Of a DNA stretch of 64,000 nucleotides, positions 23,059 to 35,522 are shown piece by piece. The DNA is taken from assembly GCA_023053545.1 (NCBI GenBank), contig JAKZAN010000002.1, forward strand, positions 11,404,790 to 11,468,789, written 5' to 3'. The notes beneath the pieces were generated by a model that saw nothing but the letters and a program-made list of their open reading frames with translations, had not been told where the DNA came from and searched no databases. The position numbers and the translations under genes were made by a program. Every line of letters begins with the position of its first letter. Positions within the stretch are counted from its first letter, which is position 1. The DNA is from Lepidurus packardi. Its lineage: Eukaryota > Arthropoda > Branchiopoda > Notostraca > Triopsidae.

Positions 23059-26000
23059 TATAGGTAAACCTAGTGTCCGGGCACAGTATACCTTTGGTTA
23101 TTTACATGTGACGAAATTATTGCCTGTTTGTTATTACCTGTGAAGAAATCCCGAAATATTACGTAAAATGTTTTGACCATATATAAATCAATTTTGACTA
23201 TATGCAACTTTTAAGCACAATTTCTACATATACAGCTTAGTAGTTTAGTTAATAATTAATTTATAGCCATTTAATCAGGCCCCACTTTGAATCGGTTCGA
23301 TTCCCACACAATGGTATAAAACTCGCCTGGAATTGGTCCAGCACGCCCTGCTAGGTTCCAAATCTTTCAATGGCTTCATTTGAAAATACGAAGGTCAATA
23401 GATATTTTTGTGCAGTTAACATCTTACAACTATTATGTAGGAAAAAGCAAAAAATATGAATAAAAATGCAATGTCGATGTCCTTTGACATGCGGGTAAAA
23501 TTCTGACTTGAAAAATTTGCAATTTATGTTCATTTTGAATATAATATTTGACGTCGTGAAAACTATTACGATTCAAGCTCTTTGCTACCATGACATGATC
23601 AATTTCTGCAGTATTTCCCTAAAAAAAAGTAATACTTGAGAGTGAATTTTAGTTGAAGAAAGAATGTCAAATTTTAGCAGGATTAAGCAGGATTAAGTTA
23701 CATAATGTTAAGTTAGGGTAAATTAAGTTACTTTTTGAACGCATAAGCTATGTTAACTACTATATATGACTGTCTCGTGTTTACTTCTTACGTGCCTATG
23801 TTTGATTGTTGTGAAACTCGTATCGTTTGTATCTCTTGCAATTTATAGTGCGATGTTCCAAATATAATTTATAATCATATATTAAAATCATCTTATAATC
23901 ATATTATTAGATGTTCGAATATAATCATGACTTCAGGCTATGGGAACGATTGCGCTCCGCTGAAGTGAGGATTTTAAGAAAGTTCAAGTTGATTGTAATT
24001 TATTACGATAATCGCCAAGCGACTTCCTACGTGATTTAGTCGATGTCACGTTTAAACAAGTTGCCAAGGTTACAGGAAAATTGCCACACCTAAATGTACG
24101 GATCTTGGAGCCGTGCAATGCATTTACAAATTTGCTTATGTGGTAGGCTCGATTGAGCGGGCCAACATAGTTGCAAAATAGCTTATATAGATACAGTCCT
24201 GGAACAGGTTATGAAGTAGGTATTAATAACGGAAAATTGACTATAAAACGCCCTTGACGAGATGGCGGATGGAACGAAGTGATCAAATCGCCCTCCCGAG
24301 AGCACACGGCTTTGTTTGTTCCCGTTTGCCTGGAAGGATAGGATGAAACGGCTCTTTTTCGTCGCTGAGGGCCTTCCCACACCCCACCTGTGCTTTTTAC
24401 CTGGAGAGTTGGGTGTGCTGGCTTGTTCCTACCTTTACCACCAGTCCTCTACCAGCTGTTATACGTTGTGCACGGACACGCGAAATATTGCGGTGAAATT
24501 TTACTTGTATCGTTTGTTATTCAAACCATTACCAAACGTCAAGTTTTCTATTAACGTTATAGACATCCGTATTTATTGTCTTGGACAAGAAAGATTTGCT
24601 GGATTTAAAAAAAAAAACTGTGTGCAATCCTATTTTACCAAAGTTCTGAACCTGGAAGAAAAGGTCATCTGTACAGCAGTTGGTTTCCAAGTTCATTTTC
24701 GAAGTTAACTCCATTGGAACAGTGCAGGATTAATTTTTCTTACTGGATTTCTTTAAAAAAGTAAGTGCCTTATGCCGTTCCATCCAACTTGTAACATGTT
24801 AACCTATTTGCCTTGTTGTTAAGGTACATAGTTTTATTTATTTATTGTCAACCTTTAGGGTTTTTGCGCGCATGACCTTGTAGCCTCTGGCAAAGCACTT
24901 ATTCGCGTTCCAAGAGACCTGAATCTCATAAGTTGTATTTTTATAACCAATGTCCAGCTTTCTCTGTGTCTTACAAGGTCTTGCTCATTTTGCGTTATAT
25001 GTTGGCTGCAAAAATAGGTCTCTCGGTTAGGAGAAAAGCCAAAGGCTGCAGCGCTGTGCTGGATTCAGATGCTTGGCTTGCTGCTGCTGCTATAGCGCGA
25101 GCTGTGTTGAAAAGAAGTAGGACATGAGGACGATGGCCTACCTTTCTCTTCTGGTTAGATTTTCACGTGATTTCAGGGGAAAAGTAATGTCGGGCTTTTA
25201 ATTGTATGCTTTGTGTGTACTGCCGTGGACATTCAGTATTTCATTCGAGAACAAAAATGTCCGTTTCACCCCGCTGAGTAAGTTGATCTTGGCTTCCACT
25301 TGCTTTAAAACAAACGAGAGTCCGTGCTTCACTTGTTGTCTTGTCCACTCATCCATCGCCTATTTCCCGTTAGTCTCGGTTCAAGGTCCAGTTTTTCCCC
25401 GATTCTGATCAATTTAGAGTAGGCAGTTGTACACTTACCTTCGAGTAGAAATGCTCATTTAGAAAGGGTTAAAAGTGATGGTGAATTTTTTCACAGAACC
25501 ACAGAAAAGTGGTAGATTTACGTAAAGGGTGATAGAAGGTAAGCACCCTTCACTTTTTCTTTACCTTGGTCTGAACTCTGTAATGAATTTTTAGAAAAGA
25601 AAGGTTGTTAGGTGTATGCTGGGTAGTTTCGTAAGGTAACCAAGAGCCATGCAATAGTAGAAAGCAAACAAGATTAGTCCAGCCATATTTTGGCTATTTT
25701 TTTACGTTGCTGGCCGTTCTGGTGACCCATTTCCATCCATGTCTACAGCCTTCCCTTGGGTGATTCCGGGTTTTGGGCACCAACCGAATTTCCCACCGCT
25801 ATTTTCTCTTTGTGTACGTGTTCTCGACGTATTTTCTCCTCGTCGGTATTTCGTTTCCAGATCGACGACATATGGAAAGCATCCCCCTGTGCTTTCATGT
25901 TTGCTAGATAAGGCCAGACCACCCCTTTCGCCAAAAGACAGCTGTACTAAGTTAAGCTCTATGCATATTTGCAGGATCGAAAGTACCCTCCCTCCACATT

Positions 26001-27698
26001 CATTATTTGCCTGCTGCCTTGAAAAATTATACTGTATATTTTTATTTCTGCCTGTATTCACATGCCTTTTAATTTTGTACTCATTCCTCCATCATTGACT
26101 AGAATGCCGATGAGTCAAGCGAGTTCTTGCACCATTGAGTGCTTGCCTCGGCGTGCTTCGAGGTTACCGTTACTAAAACCGTATTGGCTATTTCATCAAA
26201 ACCGTGTCGTTTGTTTCTGTAGGATAGAACTTTTTCCATCAAACACGCTATTACCATATGCTTCAAAGTTTCGATACTGCAATGCATAAAAGTATGAAAG
26301 TTTCCTAACGAGTTACGATAATCAGTCGATGGGAAAAGTCAAGCTTCGGTACTTTGGACTTTGCTCTCCTGGTCGATAGAAACTTTTTTTTAGGTTTCTT
26401 ATCATTTCATCCGTTGTTTTCCTACATTTGTGGTAATTGTAACGTGGCCAAGCATGGTGCAAGACATAACAAGCCCCAGAAGCTTGATGGACCATGTGTT
26501 TGATGTATGTACTCTGGCGTTGTCCATGACTCAGCTACACAGTAAGCTAATTAAGGTGGCGGATTCAGGCAAGTTTGAACTAGCCTCTACACGCTTTTGG
26601 GGTCTGAACTTTCTTAGAGCTTGATTTCCGCTCGATGGTGCAAAACAAAAAAAATAACATTAGCTACCACCACACGTAAGGTGGCATGCAGGTTATTTTC
26701 TAAACCGGGCTCTACATGTATGTAATGTGACAAAAAACAATTCTCTTTGGAAGGCATTCTATTCGGCACTCGTGTGTGGGGAATTCCTGGCCTTGCGATT
26801 GTTGCCAGGTCTTTGTGGGCCCCAGCTTTGACCCAAGATCTTTGGTTTTACTTTCTCTCCCTTTTCTCCTTTTTCTCTCGAACACCCGGATCTTGACTGG
26901 CCATACATGACCCATATAGAACTTCGAAAGGAAAGATTGGAAGGAAACACTGTACGGAAAGGCAAAGAAGACTTGGGCCATTGTCGAAAGTCGGCATCCA
27001 TGGAAAGTTTTGGCCTTGTGCTTGGGGAAATTTTCTGCGCCCTGCTCATTTCAGGTTTCCTCGTCTCGTCCTTGACATTTTTGGGTTCTGTGGATCCGTG
27101 TGTCGTTATCATGTTCTTTAATGAAAACCCTCCACTACACTTCCTGATCGTTTACCACTAAATCCGCTATTATCAGGCCATTTCGATTAGTTTTGTGGTT
27201 TGTTCTCGTAATGCGGATAATAGGTTAATGAGATCAAGGTTGCAAGGAAGAGGTTTACGTCAAGAAAATAAGGGATGTTTTTCTTTTGTTCCAAAAAAAC
27301 CGGTATACGCATCGTTTGAGTAGACGAAATCTGACTCTTCCCTTGTAGTTTTAACAGTGTGACGTCAGGGTAGGATTCCCTAGTTGGAAAAAGGGCGGAG
27401 TAACAATGCGTCCGGAAAGTGAACAGAAAGGAAAATCTTGTTTTAAAAGGGCGACTGTCTCATTAGGGTAAAGGAAGCTGAGGCCGAAGGACGCAAAGCA
27501 CAGGTTGTGAATAACTAACTTTCGAGGTTTGAAATTGTGTTTTTTTTTTTAACACAAGTGAAAGTTTCCCTGTCAGAAAGTTTCCTGTTATGAAAGAGTG
27601 TCGCAAGTAATGGTCCTTTTCCTTGATTAAAAATGGTAATGTATACCGTTATTAATTTTTGTTTTATTGTTTTCAGATTCATTCTGAAGTTCGCAACA
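23059..27698. other. Long intergenic region upstream of the GPCR
   Basis: No exon can be supported. Between about 25700 and 27160 there are overlapping open frames of 80-119 codons on both strands, but none shows a domain or consistent splice structure. A spliced 5' UTR of the receptor probably starts here: a TTTTCAG acceptor ends at 27676, 22 bp before its ATG. Confidence 0.5.
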
Positions 27699-30553
27699 AT
27701 GGGGCAGGCCGGCCGCACAAGGTCTGGCCTTGCCAGAATGGTATTCGTTGTTAACGTCTTCATCGTAATGGTAGCTGGAGAAGCAGAGAGTACGGATTGG
27801 ATACAGACTGTTCTTGCTGAACGGGAATTTTACAACTCGACGTGCGCCCCAAGAGCTATCTGCAAAATCGACAAAGTAAGTGGTCCTCGCTTCTCTTTTC
27901 TAGTCCGACCGCTTCTAAATGGGTGGAAGTTTTCTAACGGTACCATTTTTGTGGTTTCTAGGGCAGTCGCATTAGCGATTCGACTGATTGGAAACTTCGA
28001 AACTGCATGTGCGATGATCTCTGCGCCACGTTCGGCGATTGTTGTCCAGATGCCAAAGCATACAGAGCGGAAGAGCAGCAAAGTGTGGACAGCCATTTCA
28101 AATGCATCGTGTCCCCGAAATTTGGGGGTAGCATGATGATTGCCACCTGCCCCGCTCCCTGGAAAGACGAGCAAACCCGGCAGTTGTGCGAAGCCGAATG
28201 GAACACTTTAGAAATCGCGCGTGACCCGCTCTTTGCCATGCCCGTGACGAGCAAAACGACTCGGCTATCGTACAAGAACGTCCACTGTGCGGTGTGTAAC
28301 GACGACACACCCGAGCCGAATCTACAGGGAGAACCACAGTTGCGGTTTTGGTCACCTCGCTTGGAATTTACTGGGATCAGCAATACCGATCCACGTTTGG
28401 TGAATGCTAGCTCCAACTTGTATTGGAACCAGGAGCGGGAGTCTTGGGGGTTGGATCTATTCGACAAGTACACGGGACAAATTAGTTTCTACAGTTGCCT
28501 GCTCCAGCCACATATACCCGATGATGTGCAACTCTTTGTACGTCCTTGTCGCCCCTACGAGGGTCTGTGTCCAGACAACTATACCAACAAAGACGTCCAA
28601 ACCAAGTGCGAATCATACACGTCGTTAACCTACTCACGGAATAAGGTATACCGCAATATACACTGCGCCATTTGCAATGATGCCGTTCTGGAAGACCTGA
28701 CGTGTTGGGAGCAGAATTACGCCCGAGAATCCAGACCTGGATTGGGTTCGGCCAATGCCTTTGCCCTCCTGTTCGATCTTAATGATGCGGATGGGTCTGG
28801 GGAGGTGGGCCAAAGGAAAAAGTGCGGTGCAGCGGAAATGTACGATCCGTTTGCCAAGCGTTGCCGACGAGTTCTGTGCCTCGGGGCAGGCCAATCTTAC
28901 CGGCAAGGCAAATGTATTGATCTAACTACTACAACAACGACTACCACATCAACAACCACATCTTCCACAACAACTCTTCCTGCCAATATTACCTCCTCGA
29001 CTAGCCCACCCACTTCTACCACCAGCTCTACGACGACTGCCGGTACCTCGCCCAGCAGTAGTACGTCGTCGACCACAGAGTACGTGCCTGTTATTTTCCC
29101 CGACGAGGACGAATACCCAACTGATAAGCTCGAGGAATCGACTGCCAGCGCTGCCCCTACAGCTCTTTCAGTACCAGCGTCGACTACCGTTGCCAGCACC
29201 TCCGCTCCCATTCTTGGGTCAATCGCCAATGTCACGGAGATTACAACTCTACCGTCCACGTCTACGACTCAGATTGTAGATACCACAACTACTCACGAGA
29301 ATAGCTCGGAACACGCGAAGGTGGAAGAGTCTGAATTCGCAACTTGCCCCAAGTTCCTACTGGCCAAGGATGAAGTGCAGTTTGGAGAGAATGGCACCTT
29401 GTACGTTCACGCCTACGACAAAACTTTTTATCCTGGCGAGTACACCCTCCACTACGAGGGCGGCGTGTTCATTTGTGCCGTGGGAATGACCAACGTTCCT
29501 AAATTTGATCCCGTCCTGGGCTGGATTACAATCGCCGGCTTGGGAGTGTCGGAAATTTGTTTGGCCCTCCATATTATAGCGTCCGTTATGACACCTGACT
29601 TGCATAATTTGTCTGGGCGCAATGTGGCGTCGTTATCCGTTGCCTTGTTTGCAGCGTATGGTTCTTTTATGGCTGTCCAATTCGTCTCGCCCGCAAGTGA
29701 GCCCAACAGCAACGCCGGGTGTGTCACGGTTGCCGTTTTGACGCACTACTTCTTCTTGGCCGCCTTCTGGTGGACGTCAGTTTTGGCTTGGGATGTCTGG
29801 CGCACTCTGAGATTGGCTACCGTGGAATTACGCGCCCCCAGTGGAAAGCAAAATGGCAAATTCATTCTCTACTCACTCTGGGCGTGGCTGGGACCAGCCA
29901 TTGTTGTAGCAGCTGCCGTTGTGGTAGATTTTGTGGATTTGGGTACTTTTGTCATTCCTCCCGAGTTTCATCCCCAGTTTGGTAGCCATGTCTGCTGGTT
30001 TGGTCAACGCAAAGCACTGTTGATTTACTTTGCAGCGCCTCTGGCGGCCATTTTGGGCGTCAACCTCATTTTGTTTCTGTGCTCGGCCTACATGATTCAC
30101 TCGACGACCAACAAGGCGCCTAGTTCCCCTGCTTCCAACTCGAGCCACATGCAATCCCGCAAACAACTTGGGTTGTATGTCCGTTTGGCATTGCTCATGG
30201 GCTTGTCTTGGGTAGCGGGATTGATTGCCGGAGCAGCTGATTTAACACCCCTTTGGTATGTCTTTGTGGCGTTGTGCTCCCTACAAGGATTGTTTATTCT
30301 ACTCGCGTTCACGTGCAACCCAAAAGTAATGCGCTCTTTGCGGAACCGGGCCTATTGCTGCGGAGCTATTCGCCGTCGCCGTCCTTCTTACAAAGCGGCT
30401 CTGGTTGGCAGTGGAAGCAATACGGGAGGCAATCGGCGGTCCGGTTTGGAACCCCGAGATTCGCACGATTCACAAGCATCTAATACGTCCAATACCTCAG
30501 CATCCACTTTAACGAAAACGACAAGCACACTCAGCAACTCCAGCAGCCGCTAA
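27699..30553 (+). CDS. Adhesion/methuselah-like 7TM receptor with somatomedin-B and mucin-like ectodomain
   Basis: Two coding exons, 27699-27875 and 27962-30553, give 922 aa. A hydrophobic segment after the basic start (MVFVVNVFIVMVAG, about residues 14-27) is the likely signal peptide. CMCDDLCATFGDCCPD (about residues 72-88) is a somatomedin-B signature. A Cys-rich ectodomain follows, then a Thr/Ser run (about residues 380-510) that should be heavily O-glycosylated. Seven membrane segments run from about residue 575 to 850. The class B (secretin-like) signs are GCVTV before TM3, VCWF in the second loop and the SLQGLF motif in TM7. The pre-TM1 segment resembles methuselah-like receptors; I see no clear GPS cleavage motif. 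The tail is basic, then Ser/Thr/Asn-rich. It should signal at the plasma membrane through G proteins; the ligand is unknown. The 2.6-kb single exon contrasts with its intron-rich neighbours. Confidence 0.9.
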
Positions 30554-31883
30554 ATGGAACACGATGTCTCTCTTTGAATATGGTTTGATTGCTAGTCTGC
30601 CTAGTAGATGGATTTCCCTTTTCACTCTAGTTTGCATGCCTTTCTGGAAAAATATCTTTTGTTTCTTGGGAACAAATCTCCTTTTAGCGTTGTGATATAG
30701 TCTTCTTTTTATTAAAATATTGTCCCTAATGATCCGATCCGTCATGGAATTATGCAAAATTTATTTTATTACGTAGACTTGCCCAACTTCAAGTAGCAGG
30801 CTGGTACTGAAGCTAAGTTAAACGGTAACTTATACATTACATAAGTATTGATCTTGACCAGGAGTCTATGGAAATATTCTTGAAATACTCCTTTTTAAAA
30901 AAGTAATGTAGGAGAATATGATGGAACATTTGAAGTGTTTAATGTCGTTCGGTTTAACGTTTTTTATACCCCTTTAATTATTGTATGCACGACATGTATC
31001 GTGCCATATCGTACAAAATAAAGAATGACTAGTTTTGTGTATTTGTCGTCTTAAATCGTATTCAAAGGTTATGTTTCTTTGTCTAAAAGTTTAAATATGC
31101 CGAAGCTTAGCAATCCTGAGGGCATCCCGTATATTCTTAAATTCCATTAATAGAGACCCAAGACCAGTTACATTTATTCTTAGACCTGAGGTAGCTGAAG
31201 GGAAGGTTGATTTCTTTTTATTTAGGATATCCCATGTAGGTTTAATTCCAAACCCCTCCTTATAATGAGCAAATGGGTAAACGGGTCGTCGCAGAGGGTA
31301 GGACATTGTGTAATAAAACGCCGTGTTGGGAATGAAGTTAGAAACGAAGGATCAACATACTAAAAAATTGTAGCGCTTCGATCCAAGATCCACTGCGTTG
31401 CGTATTGTCGGATGGCACCGAGAAAAAAAACTTGCGAGGGCATCTGCTTGGTTCACACACAAGACACCTGACATTTAAAAAGTGAATCGAAGCTACCAAA
31501 TTAGTGAAATTGCTTTGTCAGGTCATGCCTTTTCCTCCGACTCTGTCTCTCTATCCTGGTGGGTCCCATGTTTGCCTTTTCCCTCCCACGCCGGATTCAA
31601 TCAATGATGCTACTGCTTTTGACACTATTTTCCATTGCCCGAAAAAGTGTCTCTTCGAATTTAGAAAAAATAATGTAGGGCATACACGTGGGGTGCAAGA
31701 CAGGCTAGACGACTGTACTTAAGACACTTGATATACATTCTTTTTCAGAATTCAACTAACCTTAGATACCAGAAAAGCTCCGAAAAAGCGTCTATTATAC
31801 AGCCAATGTAATTATGACGTGTTTTGCTCTCTTACATTGTAATCCATGTTGCAGACATACAACAAGACATTTCCGACTGCTAT
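30554..31883. other. Convergent 3' region between the GPCR and FIG4
   Basis: Here the GPCR (+) and FIG4 (-) end toward each other. An AATAAA at about 31017-31022 is a likely poly(A) signal for the receptor. A short open frame on the minus strand is listed separately. Confidence 0.6.
31091..31306 (-). CDS. Candidate 71-aa protein of unknown function
   Basis: An uninterrupted ATG-to-TAA frame with a reasonable context (ACAATGT) begins MSYPLRRPVYPFAHY and continues with alternating polar and aliphatic residues up to LRIAKLRHI. Composition is balanced and protein-like rather than low-complexity. There is no membrane segment. It lies between two convergent genes, downstream of the FIG4 stop on the same strand. 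It could be a small gene, a relic of an older coding sequence or chance. I do not recognise it. Confidence 0.3.
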   Translation of the reverse strand: MSYPLRRPVYPFAHYKEGFGIKPTWDILNKKKSTFPSATSGLRINVTGLGSLLMEFKNIRDALRIAKLRHI

Positions 31884-34800
31884 TTACACGCGACTAGCAT
31901 ACCTCTTATACAAGGATAAATCAGAAGCAGAGGGTTGTACAGGCCTCTTGGAACCACAATCAACATAGTTGGCGTACAAGTCCAGCATACTCTTTTTGAC
32001 CGCTGGCATCGCTACGAAAGTCGTATTGTCCAAGCAAATCAGACTACGCTGGACCAAACGTAGGCAGCGGTTCGTTGGTCCCAATGTGGTACCTGATGGG
32101 CTTGATTGCTCGGCGACTTTGGCATACCTTTAAAAAAAAAAACAATAATAATATAACTAAAACCAACATTTGGTTAACCAAGTAATGGTAAAAATACCTT
32201 CTGTAGAGGTGCAAGTCACTCCGATTTGGTGTAACCGTTTCCACGCCATACGTTGCCAACATACATGGGAAAAGCTGTTTAAAGGTCAATGGTTTCTTTT
32301 CCTCCTTGGTGCTCTCGGAAGATTCCTTCTTCAACATAATATACCCGTCCTCTTCATCTGGCGAGTCTTCAGATTCCGTGCTGATAACAGTTACAATCGT
32401 GACGCAAACGCCTCTTGAATACATTCTCCCTTAAAAAGTACCTTGTACCCGATGCTGTGCTTCCTGTAGAACTATGGCCTGTGAGCGAAGGGTTCTTCAT
32501 GATAGGATTACCCTTGCTCTTGCTACTCATCTCCTCGCGCCTCTTCCCAAGGCGAATCCGGACAGAAAAGGGGCTAAAATTGGTGGTAAAGTTGGGCATA
32601 AAATCCCTGAAGTATATTGATTAACAAAAGTATAGCAAATAACAAAATAAGCAATAGTTTACCGAACGGAATGCAATATCGTATACGCAAAAAGGTCTGC
32701 TAGTATCGTAAATTCGTACGGACGGTAGTACTCGTAGTACCCGTCAATGCGAATATCTTGGAGAGGGAGGGGCGTGAGAGAAATACAGCGTTTCTCCACT
32801 TCAGACAAGGGCAACGGCAAAAACTTGACAACCTGCTCGTCCCACCACTGCGTATAGCTCCTGAAACTTTTCCTTATTGTCAATGGGTGGTGCAAGAGAT
32901 AGTCATTGGGCAATTCCCATATGGGAACTTTGTGCTGATCTGGCACAAAAATGCCCAGAAACAAGTTCATGGCATTTTGTTTGTCGGCATCTAAATGTAT
33001 CAATAGAGGTTGTGAAAGAGAAAAGAGATTTACAGTCTAAATGTACTACCTGAAAACGTGTTGGAATAGTATCTGCTCAGTGTTTGCATGATATCGTTGC
33101 CTTGAGACGTCCAAGGTGCAATACGACGATAAGTTTGAATACGATGTACCAATTGGGAGCCGCCATATTGCAAAGCCAAGGTATCGCCGTGATCCTCATA
33201 GAGTTCTTCCAACATTCGCACGCAATCCGAGTCAAACTCTAGGTGAGGTTCATCAATAATTCCCAAAGCGTACAACTAAAAGCAGGACCTAGTTGTTAGC
33301 GTTTTCTGCGTAAGACTTAGATTTTTTTTTTTTTTTTAAAGTGGTTACCTGGTAGGCTAAAGCACACTTCCCAATAGCAAACTGTGCCGTGTTGGTTCGA
33401 TCCAAACAATCGACGCAATTCACGCGGATGATTCCAGTTTGTCTCCTTGGCCAACGATCCGATTCCAGACTCGCTTGGTTTAGGGATGCTGCTTTCATCA
33501 TTGGCACGGATTGGGTAAACAACTCTTCCAGGTCTTTGTGATGAACTAGTGGCGAAAGGGTATGGCTGTGGCAAAAGAGTGGTCCTTGGTTCTGAAACAG
33601 ACCCGTTCGGCGGATGCCAATAGAGGCAATATCCGCTAACCTAGCCATTACGTTGACGTCCTTTCTATAATGAAACTCCGTTAATGCACATGACAACAGT
33701 AAACTGCAAATGATAAGAAAATGAGAGTTTACGTACAGCTTATTGAGCCGAGCCATATCAAAACCAATGTATTGAATATGATGCGTAGGAGGAAGAAACT
33801 GATTGAGGTACTGGACAGCAGTCAAATACTCGTCACTGAGGATGCTTTCCTGACGTTTCTTTTCCCGTTTCTTTACCAAGTTTAAAACAATCACCGGTGA
33901 GCCATAGCGCTTCATGAGTTGTAGAAAGTGCAAGCCTAAAGTGAGACGTAGTACTTGGTTTTCCAAAACGATTCATTAATAAAGTAAAGCAACCTGGAGT
34001 TTGGGCGAAAGGATCACTCGTGTCAATTGAAATGGTAGGTTTGGGGACCATTTTGACCACATCTTGGCTCCAATGTGCCGGAATGGAACCGCGCAATTGA
34101 ACATACGAGGAATATCGTCCTTGAGACCAAGATGATACGCATGACTCGTGCAGAATTTGTTCAGTTTCAACTTCATTGGCCACGTCTCCCTTTAATACCA
34201 TAATATGTTTAATCTTTAAATTGATAAAGGTTACGAATTACCTCATTATTAGCACCTCGCTTTAAAAACCGCGTTCCAGCATAGCGATTGGACCGGCGAG
34301 CAATCAAAGTAAGGTAAATAGGTTTGGCGAAAACGCTAATATTGGATTGACCCACAAAACCATGAGTAACATACAGAAGCCAATCTGAATGTAGCATATG
34401 CTCCACTGAGCGCAGCAAGTAATCATTCCAGACGAATTTCCTATGAGGTGCCGTTTGGATGCCCCAATCTGTTGCTGGAATATCGCAAATGTTCACTTCT
34501 TGGCAGCCTTCTCGAGACGATTGTCGCAACTCTGCGGGCAAAGTCAAGTTATACTGGACAGTATGGGTCAGATCATAACTATAACTATACGAGAAATGTG
34601 CAAGTTTGAGCCAAAAGAAGAACGAAATACACATACCTAAAGTAGAAATTTGAGGAGAGATCTACGCTTTGGAATAGTTTGACGTATTTGGCTTCATCTG
34701 GATGAGCTATGCGAACAGACTCATTGGGAATGTAAACCATGCTTGTTTCCTCGATTTTATAAATCGTGTGGTAACCAACCAGGGCTATTCGTCGTCGCTT

Positions 34801-35278
34801 GGTGATAAGGATAATATAGTATCCTTCCATGAATTTAACGAATCCTAATATAAAGAAAACTATACTCCCGCTTTTGATAGAGCCAGGCTTATTCATACCT
34901 ACAATACCGAATGCAGAAACAGCTCTGCTAAACCCAAGATTGTTTTTCCGACGAGGTCTGTTGCCCACGTCAATCATGCTCAAGAGGTCTCTAACTTCTT
35001 GGTGACTGTACTCCATCAAGTCATCCACAACAACAAGGTTTCTAGCTTCTGTTCTATCAATTTTTAGTACCCGAAACCTTGTTTGTGTGTTGTTTGATCC
35101 CACCAAATAGAAACGCTGATTCATGGAAAAGAAAAGAAATATACTACTTTTATACACCTTGGATCTTCTGACGACTTACTGCTTTCGTTTCATACAAAGC
35201 CATTTTCTGAATTCCACTGACGAATGGATGAAACTTGAAATCTTTCGCTTTCTTGAAATTCTCTGGTGATGAAGACAT
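31884..35278 (-). CDS. FIG4: FIG4, phosphatidylinositol 3,5-bisphosphate 5-phosphatase (SAC domain)
   Basis: Twelve exons on the minus strand: 35278-35180, 35115-34899, 34844-34637, 34584-34242, 34189-33994, 33935-33737, 33664-33349, 33275-33050, 32990-32663, 32606-32442, 32380-32198, 32127-31884. They give 907 aa, the length of human FIG4. The N-terminal segment [21 protein letters not shown] and the run SNFYFSYSYDL are family hallmarks. The SAC catalytic loop CVDCLDR (C-x5-R, from about residue 504) is intact, so the phosphatase should be active. [22 protein letters not shown] follows it. FIG4 works with the kinase PIKfyve and the scaffold VAC14 on late endosomes and lysosomes to control PI(3,5)P2. 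The acidic [16 protein letters not shown] region near residue 775 is the usual variable segment. It shares a 244-bp promoter region with TMEM192. Confidence 0.97.
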
Positions 35279-35522
35279 CCTGACCAAGTTAATGTCTGTT
35301 GAAGCAAATTGATGATCCAGTCAAAATATAAATACAACCACAACAAAACTAACTCTTCCTCCGCTAAACGGCATGCAGCAAACGTCGCCAGCAATGCTTG
35401 ATTCGCTCGGGCGCGTCGCCGCTGTGACGTAAATAAAGGGGACGAATGCAGGCTTTTCGATAGCTTGAAGGTCATCGTGTTTGTAAACACAACAATCGCA
35501 CAACAACGTGGCGTATCTCAAC
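35279..35522. promoter_or_regulatory. Bidirectional promoter region, FIG4 / TMEM192
   Basis: Only 244 bp separate the two divergent start codons. A CRE-like TGACGTAA lies at 35425-35432 next to a GC-rich GGGCGCGTCGCC (about 35409-35420). Both genes must be driven from here unless distant 5' exons exist. Confidence 0.6.

Noticed and set aside
23291..23308. GGTTCGATTCCCAC, resembling a tRNA B box
   Set aside because: No matching A box or acceptor-stem pairing at the right distance.
25702..27161. Cluster of overlapping open frames on both strands (up to 119 codons)
   Set aside because: Frames overlap each other in both directions, with no domain or consistent exon chain; probably noncoding leader or intergenic DNA.
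32414..32442. Apparent 28-nt intron in FIG4 using the acceptor at about 32414
   Set aside because: Too short for a spliceosomal intron; the 61-nt intron ending at 32381 keeps the frame into the acidic segment.
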